NCBI GenBank assembly: GCA_025062325.1
Contig: JANXAL010000050.1
Span: 1 to 43,466 of the forward strand
Length of the DNA stretch: 43,466 nucleotides
Direction of reading: 5' to 3'
From: Roseiflexus sp.
GTDB taxonomy: Bacteria; Chloroflexota; Chloroflexia; Chloroflexales; Roseiflexaceae
Of the stretch, positions 8,243 to 15,988 are shown piece after piece; position 1 is the stretch's first letter; each line of letters starts with the position of its first letter. The notes under the pieces are model-generated. The model was given only the letters and a program-made list of their open reading frames with translations, did not search any database and was not told the origin of the DNA. The position numbers and the translations under genes are program-made.

Positions 8243-10012
8243 CTATTGCGCTGCGCTCATCTGCTCGATCCGCTGCTGGATCTGCTGCAACGTCTGATTG
8301 TCCGGCGCAATCCTGATCGCTTTGGCGATCGTTTCGCGCGCCTGGTCCCACTGTGCAAGCTTGGCGTAGGCCACCGAGAGCGCATGGAGGTAATCGACAT
8401 CGCGCGGCGAATTGGCGACTGCCGCTTCCCACTGCTTCATTGCCATCCACCACATGCCTTTGCGCTGCAACGCCAGACCGGTGTTGAACAATTCGTAGTC
8501 GGTGTTGCCGCGCACTTCGGAAACGAAGCGCACTTTGGGTCCGTAGAAATCGCGCCAGCTCAAGCCGACCAGGAGCATGAAGAGTGCTCTGATGCCAACA
8601 TCGATCAGAACAATCGTCCCAAAGACGCCAGTGATCGCCGTGACTGCGGCTGCAGCTTCTGGCAACGGAAGGAGCGCCTCAGCCTGAACAAGAACCTCTC
8701 GGATCATCGCAGCTGTGCCAAGCGCGCTGAGCAGCGAACTGCCGAGTTGCAGCGCTGTCAGAACGGCAATGATCCAATAGGCCCAGCGGGCGCGTTTCAT
8801 CATTGCGCGCGCAATTGCAATCTGCCCTGCGTAGATCAGGGCAATGATGACAACAATCACGACAATGATCAGCGGAAAACCGGAGAGATCGCCCATGATT
8901 GAGCTATACAACACCAGCGCGCCGATCAATATCGCAATAGCGACCAGAATGCCCAGCACGCCGCCAAGAATCCAGACGATGCCCAGGATTGAGAGCCAGA
9001 GAGAACGCTTTTCGCGCGCAGGTCCGCGGATCATCAGGCTGCGGTTACAACGGCGGCACCGCTTGCGATCCGGCCTGTTCAACTCGCCGCAGTAGGGGCA
9101 GCAGTCGCGCGTCGGGTCGCCTTCTTCCGGCGGCAGCACTTTCTCGTTGCGATGCAATTGTGCAGCAGGAGCAGCGGCAGGCGCAGCAGCAGGCATCGCA
9201 GCGCCTGTGGCGCTGGCTACGGCAGCAGTTGCGGCGGCAGCCGCTATTGGCGCTACCGCAGGGTTGGGCTTGTCGAAGAATGAGAAGCGGCGAGCAGGTT
9301 TTGGTGCAGCCTCAGTGGCAGATGTGTTGCCGGGCGTGGCGGCGTCAGCACTCAGTTTGGACTTGCCGAACAACGAGAAATGACGGGCGGGTTTTGACGC
9401 AGCCTCAGCAGCGGCAGCATCGCTAGCACCGGCGCCGTCGGCTGGCTTATGTTTGCCAAATAACGAGAAACGGCGGGCAGGCTCTTTAGCGGATGTCTTA
9501 CCCTGAGCAGACGCGGAGTTGCCGGGTAGCCGGAAGCCAGATGTAAACGCTGGCTGCGCCGATGGGTTCGATTGGGATGCCAGCAAGGAATCGTTCGTTG
9601 CGGGAGGCAGTTGGAAAAGCCCTTGATTATGCTCAGACGACGCCTGCTGTGTCTGACTCGCTGCCTGGACTGACGCAGCGTGCGTCGGATTGGACGATAA
9701 CGGCGTTGATAACTGCTGACCGTCCATCGGAGCGCTCACCGATACCGACGCTGTGGATGCCTGCCTGGCTTGCTGGTCAAGCCAAGCGATTCCCTGGCGC
9801 GCCTGCGGATTCAGCGGGTTGATCCGCAACGCCTGTTGCAAACACTGGCGCGCGTGTGCAGGATCATCCACAACTCCCGCGAGCCACACCCACGCTTCCT
9901 CATTGTACTGATCAGCCTGAATGGCGCGTACCAGCAACTGCCGCGCCTGCGCCCGCTGTCCAGCGCGCGCTGCTGCAATTCCCTGTTGGAGCCAGTCGTT
10001 CGTCGTTGTCAT
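8243..10012 (-). CDS. TPR protein with zinc ribbon and membrane domain
   Basis: The 589-residue protein has several parts. An N-terminal TPR-like pair begins MTTTNDWLQQGIAAARAGQ. A long Ala/Pro-rich linker (about residues 85-310) contains three near-copies of an ARRFSLFGK-type motif. A double-Cys zinc ribbon follows (CCPYCGELN...CRRCNRSL), then five or six membrane segments, then a C-terminal TPR pair ending the protein. The likely start is the ATG at 10012; a 21-residue extension upstream is of poor quality. It is convergent with the DUF2079 gene. This is a Chloroflexota-style scaffold protein; its function is unknown. Confidence 0.8.
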   Translation of the reverse strand: MTTTNDWLQQGIAAARAGQRAQARQLLVRAIQADQYNEEAWVWLAGVVDDPAHARQCLQQALRINPLNPQARQGIAWLDQQARQASTASVSVSAPMDGQQLSTPLSSNPTHAASVQAASQTQQASSEHNQGLFQLPPATNDSLLASQSNPSAQPAFTSGFRLPGNSASAQGKTSAKEPARRFSLFGKHKPADGAGASDAAAAEAASKPARHFSLFGKSKLSADAATPGNTSATEAAPKPARRFSFFDKPNPAVAPIAAAAATAAVASATGAAMPAAAPAAAPAAQLHRNEKVLPPEEGDPTRDCCPYCGELNRPDRKRCRRCNRSLMIRGPAREKRSLWLSILGIVWILGGVLGILVAIAILIGALVLYSSIMGDLSGFPLIIVVIVVIIALIYAGQIAIARAMMKRARWAYWIIAVLTALQLGSSLLSALGTAAMIREVLVQAEALLPLPEAAAAVTAITGVFGTIVLIDVGIRALFMLLVGLSWRDFYGPKVRFVSEVRGNTDYELFNTGLALQRKGMWWMAMKQWEAAVANSPRDVDYLHALSVAYAKLAQWDQARETIAKAIRIAPDNQTLQQIQQRIEQMSAAQ

Positions 10013-10454
10013 AGGATATATGCTCCAGTCGGAAGAACCAGGAACCAAGAGCCGGGAACTGAGCACTGGGAACATGCTGGGGAGCAGGGAGTGGGGAGTG
10101 GGGTCTCACCTTTTGCCCTCCGCCTTTCACCTTCCCGCATGCCGCCTTTCCGACTTCCCAGGTGTAATACAACGTACCACAATTTCCGCCTCGCCACGGG
10201 CGCGCCAGCGGCGCGCCCCTACGTGTTCCACTGGCGCTCTGCGGAGACGTTGCGGTGGAATGTCTCTCCTTACATTTCGCAACGCTTGCCTCTCGCCCCT
10301 TGCCTCGCGCCTGGCTTGACATTTACCTTTCGCACCTCCAACCCTTGTCCCTTTCCCTGCATAATGAGACCGCTCCCCTCGTACTGCCAGCATACGATGA
10401 GGGTGCGCAGGAGACAAGAGAGAAGGTAGTACTGATGGGAAGTAGCACCGCGGG
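10013..10454. other. Non-coding interval with short palindromes
   Basis: No convincing gene is seen in this 442-base stretch. It holds purine-rich simple sequence near 10076-10110, a perfect 9-bp inverted repeat with a 3-base loop at 10198-10218 (GGGCGCGCC arms), and a pyrimidine-rich tract at 10330-10380. Open frames crossing it have biased composition and no ribosome binding site. It lies downstream of the gene ending at 10455 and upstream of the one starting at 10012, so it should contain a terminator and a promoter on the minus strand, but neither is clear. Confidence 0.6.
10198..10218. repeat. Perfect 9-bp palindrome, GC-only arms
   Basis: The arms GGGCGCGCC and GGCGCGCCC are separated by AGC, and the right arm is followed by CTACG. 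It resembles the short GC-rich intergenic palindromes that recur in Chloroflexota genomes. A related arrangement with GTAGGGGC arms is present at about 28649-28690. Confidence 0.7.
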
Positions 10455-11591
10455 CTACAGTGAATTAGGCAGGGCAGGCTCATCGTGGGCGGCGCCGGAT
10501 GGCGTCGCTTGCGTGGAGAGATCAACTCCCGAGCGCCAGGTGCGATACCAGAGCAGCGCCAGCGCCGTTAGCACGGGACCGTACGCAACAGCGGCGTTCT
10601 GAACCGGGAACACGCCCAGAATGCCCAGAAAGATCAGCCCGCTGCCTGCCAGGAGCAATGCCTGCTCAAGGCGCGTCAGGCGCAACATGCCAGCGTGGAT
10701 GACGTAGTGGCTCCACACGAGCGGCGTGACGAGCAAGGCAGTCGGCAGGATCATGCGCATGGCCGCTTTCCGATGCGGTACAGCAATGAGCAATGCGATT
10801 GCTAGGGCAAGGAGGGCAAGCGCCGTCACCAGTGGCGACAGGTGCGGAGCGACGTGCCCCGCAATCCGAACAAGCGACAGGTTGTCCGGGTTTGTCTGCC
10901 ATGTCAGAGCGTTGGAAGGAGTATGGAATATCCAGGCTTGCACCGTTCCAAACCCCAATGCCAGTTCACTTATCACAGTTGCGAAGCCGCCAATAGCAAT
11001 GCCTGCGAGCAGCGCCTCGAAACGACGCGCAATCAGCAGAGCTGCCAGCAACAGACCGGGATAGACCTTGATAGCTGCTGCCAGACCGATCAGTGCGGCG
11101 GAAAGGATCGGGCGCTTGTCTTCCTGTGACAGGGCGATCATCATCAATGTAAAAAGGAACGGTTCCATTGTTCCCCGGTACAACCCAAAGACGCCGAAGA
11201 GTGCGGTTGCAGCGCACACGCTCACAGGGACGCGATAGTAGTGCCACGCTCCGATCAGGCATGCTCCGCTGATCACGAACCATACCCAGCGAGCATCGGG
11301 CCAAGAGAAGAAACCGAGGAAAAGAAAAACGATGGTGGAAAAAGGGGGATGAGCATGAGGACCGAAAGCACGGTAATCGATATCCGAACTGCACTGGCTC
11401 AGCACGACTATCCAGGAGTGCTCGGAAAAGCGTTGCCACCAGGCGCACGCAGCCGCATAATCACCAAATAGATCTGGGTTCGGCAAGCGCTGCGCCAGCA
11501 GCATGCCGCAGAGCAGGACGCATCCGCCTATCATCAGTCGCAGCGCGGTGTGCAGCAGCGGCTCGCTCCGAAAGCTCTGCACGACGCTCAC
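10455..11591 (-). CDS. Third GT87-type (DUF2029) multi-pass membrane protein
   Basis: A 378-residue multi-pass protein that shares the DYAAACAWW loop, the HPPFSTIVFLFLGFFSW segment and GLAAAIKVYPGLLLAALL with the protein at 5154-6266, so the two are clear paralogues. The chosen GTG start at 11591 overlaps the stop of the upstream small membrane-protein gene (TTGTGA); a second GTG three codons later is possible. The ORF is open much further upstream, but that part would overlap a real gene. It is probably a polyprenyl-phosphate-dependent sugar transferase, inferred from the family. Confidence 0.75.
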   Translation of the reverse strand: MSVVQSFRSEPLLHTALRLMIGGCVLLCGMLLAQRLPNPDLFGDYAAACAWWQRFSEHSWIVVLSQCSSDIDYRAFGPHAHPPFSTIVFLFLGFFSWPDARWVWFVISGACLIGAWHYYRVPVSVCAATALFGVFGLYRGTMEPFLFTLMMIALSQEDKRPILSAALIGLAAAIKVYPGLLLAALLIARRFEALLAGIAIGGFATVISELALGFGTVQAWIFHTPSNALTWQTNPDNLSLVRIAGHVAPHLSPLVTALALLALAIALLIAVPHRKAAMRMILPTALLVTPLVWSHYVIHAGMLRLTRLEQALLLAGSGLIFLGILGVFPVQNAAVAYGPVLTALALLWYRTWRSGVDLSTQATPSGAAHDEPALPNSL

Positions 11592-11932
11592 AATCCAAAC
11601 TCCCGCAGCACAATTGCTACAGCAACAAGAACGAGGATGATACCGGGGATCAGGTAGATGAGTGCAGGACCGATGCTGCGGATGTCGGGCAGCGCCGGAC
11701 CGGCGCGCGGCGGTCCGACTTCGATGCGCTGCCCACGCCAATAAGTGACTTTGCTGCGTGTCGGGGGACCGCCAGCGCGCCGCCAGACAATCCACCCTTC
11801 ACGCAGCAGATACACGGCTGCCGCGCCAACGATTAGAGTCACCAGGGGCCAGGGCAGGGTATGGCTGTTAGTCAGTACGATGACCAGCACAATCAATGCC
11901 AGCCAGCGCCAGTACTTGTGAAGCAGGTTCAT
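11588..11932 (-). CDS. Small membrane protein, unknown function
   Basis: A 114-residue protein with a short basic N-terminus, two adjacent hydrophobic segments (about residues 10-42), a hydrophilic basic loop with GGPPTRSKVTYWRGQ, and a third hydrophobic segment near the C-terminus. I do not recognise the family. It starts five bases after the dnaN stop and its own stop overlaps the next gene, so the three genes are probably co-transcribed. Confidence 0.7.
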   Translation of the reverse strand: MNLLHKYWRWLALIVLVIVLTNSHTLPWPLVTLIVGAAAVYLLREGWIVWRRAGGPPTRSKVTYWRGQRIEVGPPRAGPALPDIRSIGPALIYLIPGIILVLVAVAIVLREFGL

Positions 11933-11937
11933 GTTGG

Positions 11938-13071
11938 TCAGCGCACCGTCATCGGCATGACGATGTGGATGTAGCCGTCGGCGCCGACGGGCTTGAATAC
12001 CGCTGGATGTTGCGGCGATTGCGTTTCCAGCGCCACCTGCGGCGTCGGGATCGCGGCAATCGCATCGGACAGAAACTTGACGTTCAACGCAATCTGACCG
12101 CCCTCACCCTGGATCATCGCATCGACCTGCCCCTTGTTGTCACCAACCTCAACCGCATTGGCACTGATCGTCATGCGTCCCGGTCCCATCTCGCCGCCCG
12201 GTTCCATTTGCAGGCGCACAATATTCGATGAGGCGACTGCGAAGTAGGAAGCCAGTTTGACCGCCTTCGTCAACTCCTGGGTGTCGAGAACGGCGCGCGT
12301 CTGATACTGCTGCGGGATGACCCGATCAACATCGGGGAACTTGCCATCGATCAGGCGCGACACCAGATCGACCGTACTGGTATGGAAGAGCACCTGCCCG
12401 CCGCTGGGAGTGACGATCATCTCAACCTGCTCTTCGTCACCATCAAGGATGCGCGCCAGTTCATTCAAGGCACGCGCCGGAATGATCAGCTCCTGGGATT
12501 GGGTCACCGGTTCTGGCAGTTCAATGATCCGCATTGCCAGACGAAAACCGTCGGCAGCGGCAAAGATTGCGCGGTTGTCGCGCAGGCGGAGTTGCACTCC
12601 CTGAAGAACGGGACGCGTCTCCTCGGTTGCGGCAGCGAACGCTACCTGCTGGATCGTCTCACGGAGCAGCGCTGGCGGGAAGACGGCGACCGGCGTACGG
12701 TCGTCAACTGCCGGGATCGTGGGAAAATCATCGGCGTCTGCGCCCTTGATGTTGGTCTCGAAGCGAGCGCATTTCAGGTTCAATGTCTGCGTGCGCACGT
12801 CGAGCGTCAGGTCGATCCGGTCATTTGGCAGGCTGCCGACGACATCGCTCAACAGTTTTGCCGGAACAGCGACAGCGCCTTCGTTCTCGACTTTGGCGCC
12901 AATCCAGCACGTGATGCCGATCTCAAGATTGGTGGCGGCAAGTTTGAGCCGTCCGTCATCAGTGGCAAGCAGAATGTGGCTGAGAATCGGCAGGGTGCTT
13001 TTCCCGGCGACAGCATGACCGACAATCGCAAGACCGCGTTTCAGATTTTCCTGAAGACATGACAGCTTCAT
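11938..13071 (-). CDS. dnaN: DNA polymerase III beta subunit (sliding clamp)
   Basis: The 377-residue protein matches the three-fold repeated clamp architecture. It starts MKLSCLQENLKRGLAIVGHAV, includes the LPILSHILLAT and DGFRLAM segments, and ends with HIVMPMTVR, the usual clamp C-terminus (PMR/PMTVR). It encircles DNA and tethers polymerase III and many repair factors. The ATG at 13071 has an ideal AAGGAG at 13077-13082; a 39-residue extension upstream is not clamp-like and was dropped. dnaA is not adjacent here, and the downstream genes are membrane proteins. Confidence 0.97.
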   Translation of the reverse strand: MKLSCLQENLKRGLAIVGHAVAGKSTLPILSHILLATDDGRLKLAATNLEIGITCWIGAKVENEGAVAVPAKLLSDVVGSLPNDRIDLTLDVRTQTLNLKCARFETNIKGADADDFPTIPAVDDRTPVAVFPPALLRETIQQVAFAAATEETRPVLQGVQLRLRDNRAIFAAADGFRLAMRIIELPEPVTQSQELIIPARALNELARILDGDEEQVEMIVTPSGGQVLFHTSTVDLVSRLIDGKFPDVDRVIPQQYQTRAVLDTQELTKAVKLASYFAVASSNIVRLQMEPGGEMGPGRMTISANAVEVGDNKGQVDAMIQGEGGQIALNVKFLSDAIAAIPTPQVALETQSPQHPAVFKPVGADGYIHIVMPMTVR

Positions 13072-13144
13072 GGCGACTCCTTGAGCGGCGCAGGTTTGCC
13101 CGGACAACACGCCGCAGCGCTGGTAGTGCGGGCAGTCAGGGAGT

Positions 13145-13156
13145 GATATTATACCA
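13145..13156 (-). promoter_or_regulatory. Extended -10 promoter element upstream of dnaN
   Basis: On the minus strand the sequence reads TGG followed by TATAAT (TATAAT at 13148-13153), an extended -10 element. It lies about 77 bases upstream of the dnaN start codon. No good -35 hexamer is seen at 16-18 bases, which fits an extended -10 promoter. Confidence 0.5.
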
Positions 13157-13203
13157 TTTCTTCTTGAAGCGACCGCAGGAATGCACATATCCGTTATCAG
13201 GGA

Positions 13204-14013
13204 TTATGTCCTTGTCACCACTTCTTCGATAGCCCGCTCGACATCAATCATTGGTCCTGAGCCGCCAAGCCACGCTAGAAACTCGATGTTGCCCGCCGGT
13301 CCGGTGATCGGCGAACGAGTAAGACCGTGAGGCGGCAGCCCGATGCTGGCGGAGAACGTCAGCACCTCACGCAACACAGCCGCATGAACCGCCGGATCGC
13401 GCACCACGCCGCCTTTCCCGACCTGCGTCGGTCCCGCCTCGAACTGTGGTTTGATCAGCGCGACGATCCATGCGTTTGGTCGTATCAGGCGCTGCACAGC
13501 GGGCAGGACCAGCTTTAGCGAGATGAAGGACACGTCGATCACAGCGCAATCGGCAAGAACCGGAGCGGCGGACTCTGCTCCTTCAGATGGAGGCAACGCT
13601 TCTAGATAGCGGATATTAGTGCGTTCAAGCACCACTACCCGCGGATCCCGACGCAGCCGCCAGTCGAGCAGCCCATATCCGACATCAACAGCATAGACGC
13701 GGGCAGCGCCGCGTTGCAGCAGCACATCGGTGAAGCCGCCAGTCGATGCGCCAACGTCGATAGCTATCAGGTTTGCTGGGGAAAGTGCAAAGGTATCGAG
13801 CGCATGCGCCAACTTGTAGCCGCCGCGACTGACGTATGGCAGCGCGCCGATCAGGTCGATCTCAGCGTCGTCGGGCACAAGTTCGCCTGCCTTGCGCCGG
13901 ATGACGCCGTTGACCCGCACCTCGCCAGCCAGGATCAGCGCCTGTGCGCGGGCGCGCGTCTCTGCCAGACCGCGCTGCACCAGCAGTTGGTCGAGCCGCA
14001 CCTTCTTTGCCAC
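13204..14013 (-). CDS. tlyA: TlyA-family rRNA 2'-O-methyltransferase / hemolysin-like protein
   Basis: A 269-residue protein with an N-terminal S4 RNA-binding domain (about residues 5-65, [22 protein letters not shown]) and an FtsJ-like SAM methyltransferase domain whose motif I is [18 protein letters not shown]. TlyA enzymes 2'-O-methylate cytidines in 16S and 23S rRNA. The GTG start at 14013 shares one base with the upstream TAG, so translation is probably coupled to the preceding gene. Whether this enzyme modifies one or both subunits cannot be told. Confidence 0.92.
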   Translation of the reverse strand: MAKKVRLDQLLVQRGLAETRARAQALILAGEVRVNGVIRRKAGELVPDDAEIDLIGALPYVSRGGYKLAHALDTFALSPANLIAIDVGASTGGFTDVLLQRGAARVYAVDVGYGLLDWRLRRDPRVVVLERTNIRYLEALPPSEGAESAAPVLADCAVIDVSFISLKLVLPAVQRLIRPNAWIVALIKPQFEAGPTQVGKGGVVRDPAVHAAVLREVLTFSASIGLPPHGLTRSPITGPAGNIEFLAWLGGSGPMIDVERAIEEVVTRT

Positions 14014-14501
14014 TACCCCTCACGCTCCAGGCGGCGCAGTTCTGCTTCCATTTGCGCGATGTAGGCATGCAGCCAGGCGGGAGCGTTTGTACCCGCCTCG
14101 TCACGGCGCGCTTTCAGACGGGCGAGATCAGCGCGTCGCTTCGCCAGATCGACTGTGGGACGGGGTGACGGCGGCGCTGGCGGCGGCGCCGGAAGCGTTG
14201 CGAGATAATCGGCGACGATACGCGATACAAGCGCTGAGAGGGTCATGTTGTGGGCAGCAAGGTGCGCCTCGAACGCCGCCCGCTGCTCAGGGGTCAGATA
14301 GATGCGCATATGGATTGGTTCGCCTTTGATCCCATTCAAGTCTGAAGGAAGTTGGGTAAGTGGATAGTCCGCGAGGATTTGAGACACAACGTCCGGCGGG
14401 TTGCTGCGACGCTCACGCACCAGATGCTCGAGGCGCGCCCGATGTTCGGGCAAAAGGTACAGGCTCGTCTGAATAGTGAACAGTCCTTGTGGCTCGGTCA
14501 T
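14013..14501 (-). CDS. Protein with two ribbon-helix-helix-like halves
   Basis: The 162-residue product has an internal duplication. Residues about 10-50 ([15 protein letters not shown]...VSQILADY) and 66-101 ([16 protein letters not shown]...VSRIVADYL) align closely, each with a strand followed by two helices as in MetJ/Arc folds. A Pro-rich hinge (about 104-115) leads to a basic coiled-coil-like tail. The ATG at 14501 has AGGGAG seven bases upstream. One chain could supply both halves of a DNA-binding unit, which is inference. It overlaps tlyA by one base. Confidence 0.75.
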   Translation of the reverse strand: MTEPQGLFTIQTSLYLLPEHRARLEHLVRERRSNPPDVVSQILADYPLTQLPSDLNGIKGEPIHMRIYLTPEQRAAFEAHLAAHNMTLSALVSRIVADYLATLPAPPPAPPSPRPTVDLAKRRADLARLKARRDEAGTNAPAWLHAYIAQMEAELRRLEREG

Positions 14502-14524
14502 ATGTTTCTCCCTTTCCTGACCGA

Positions 14525-15715
14525 TCATGCGACAACGCCAGCAGACCGGAGCGTCGCGATCTCATGCGGTTGATAGCCAATTTCGGTCAGAATCTCGTCG
14601 GTATGCTGCCCCAGAAGCGGCGGCGGTCGGCGGATGGCTGGCGGCGTGGCTGAGAAATGGTATGGCGGCGCCACAACGCGAATGCTGCCAGCCGTCGGAT
14701 GCTCAATCGTTACGACGCTGCCCAGCGCCTGCACCTGCGGATCGGTGAACACCTGCGCCAGATCGCGCACCGCGCCGCACGGTACGCCAACCGCATTCAG
14801 TTTGCGCTCGATGTCGGTAACGCGCAGGGAAGCAAACACCGGTTCGAGGAGCGCGTTCAATTCGGCGCGGTGCGCCAGGCGCGACATATTCGTGCGGAAG
14901 CGCGGATCGTCGCGGAGCGCCGTTAACTCAAGCGCGTCACAGAAGCGCACCCAAAGGTCGTCGGTGCCGACGCCAAGCGTAAAGTAGCCATCGGCAGCGC
15001 GATAGACGCCATACGGCACGATCGAGGGATGCTGGTTGCCCGGTCGTTCCGGCGCGCGACCGGTGGCGAAATAGTTGCCTGCCTGATAGGTCAGCATTGC
15101 CAGTTGCCCTTCCAGCAGCGAGGTATCGACCCGCTGCCCTTCGCCAGTACGCGCCCGATGGTAGAGCGCCGCCAGGATCGCATATGCTGCAAACATGCCC
15201 GCCATAATGTCGGTGATTGCAATGCCAACGCGCATCGGCGGTCCGCCGGGTTCACCGATCAGGCTCATCAATCCCCCCAACCCCTGGGCAATCTGATCGT
15301 AGGCTGCGCGCTCACGGTCCGGTCCCGTCTGACCGAACCCGGAGATAGAGCAATAGACTAGATCGGGACGAATAGCGCGGCATGCTTCATACCCGAAGCC
15401 GCGACGATCCAGCGTGCCGGGAACGAAGTTCTCTAGCAGCACATCGCTGCTGGCGATCAGGCGGCGCAGTACGGCAGCGCCGCGTTCATCACGAAAGTCG
15501 AGCGCCAGACTGCGCTTGTTGCGGTTGACGCTGAGAAAATACGTGCTTTCGCCGCCTTCAAACGGCGGTCCCCAGGCGCGGGTGTGGTCGCCGATGCCCG
15601 GTTGCTCCACCTTGACGACATCGGCGCCGAGATCGCCGAGCATCATCGAGCAAAAGGGACCGGCAAGCGCGCGGCTCAGATCGAGGACGCGCAATCCTTC
15701 GAGGGGCAGAGTCAT
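14525..15715 (-). CDS. Family III CoA-transferase (CaiB/BaiF)
   Basis: At 396 residues it has the usual family length. The N-terminus reads LEGLRVLDLSRALAGPFCSM, followed by LGDLGADVVKVEQPG and VNRNKRSLALDF, all standard. The catalytic Asp falls at residue 169 in GIAITDIMAGM, the same position as in formyl-CoA transferase. The enzyme moves CoA between carboxylic acids through an Asp-linked anhydride. Substrates are not defined by sequence. In phototrophic Chloroflexota, family III transferases serve the 3-hydroxypropionate bi-cycle (malate, mesaconate), but this copy cannot be assigned to those steps. It is divergent from a MatB-like synthetase. Confidence 0.9.
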   Translation of the reverse strand: MTLPLEGLRVLDLSRALAGPFCSMMLGDLGADVVKVEQPGIGDHTRAWGPPFEGGESTYFLSVNRNKRSLALDFRDERGAAVLRRLIASSDVLLENFVPGTLDRRGFGYEACRAIRPDLVYCSISGFGQTGPDRERAAYDQIAQGLGGLMSLIGEPGGPPMRVGIAITDIMAGMFAAYAILAALYHRARTGEGQRVDTSLLEGQLAMLTYQAGNYFATGRAPERPGNQHPSIVPYGVYRAADGYFTLGVGTDDLWVRFCDALELTALRDDPRFRTNMSRLAHRAELNALLEPVFASLRVTDIERKLNAVGVPCGAVRDLAQVFTDPQVQALGSVVTIEHPTAGSIRVVAPPYHFSATPPAIRRPPPLLGQHTDEILTEIGYQPHEIATLRSAGVVA

Positions 15716-15856
15716 CGATTTCCCCCCACGAGCGCGTACATGGCGCTATCTTGGACGTGCAAATTGTTACAGGATAGTATACCATGCAGAGGAGCGGTCT
15801 CGGGTGCAATGATGAATTGACAAGACGCCAGAGCGGTTGGTGCGGTCCGTAAGAGC

Positions 15857-15980
15857 GCACGGATATGCACGGATCAGGACGGATTCATACGGATCAAATA
15901 GCCTTTCATTACATATGAGCATTAAGAATTCGGTAATAAAGATCCGTGCGAACCCGTCGTATCCGCGTCCATCCGTGTCC
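15857..15980. repeat. Imperfect long inverted repeat with AT-rich loop
   Basis: The left arm (15857-15895) is built of CACGGAT-like heptads. The right arm (15941-15980) is its imperfect reverse complement, built of ATCCGTG-like heptads. The 45-base loop is AT-rich in otherwise GC-rich DNA. Single degenerate arms of the same family occur near 23640-23692 and 26940-26985. The element occupies the divergent intergenic space 15716-15988, where the minus strand also shows a TGG-TATACT extended -10 for the CoA-transferase. Confidence 0.65.
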
Positions 15981-15988
15981 CTTGTGAC

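Noticed and set aside
9147-9383. Alanine-rich ORF on the plus strand
   Set aside because: It is the antisense shadow of the Ala/Pro linker of the TPR protein gene.
11938-13203. Possible oriC next to dnaN
   Set aside because: No dnaA gene, no cluster of DnaA boxes and no AT-rich unwinding tract were seen.
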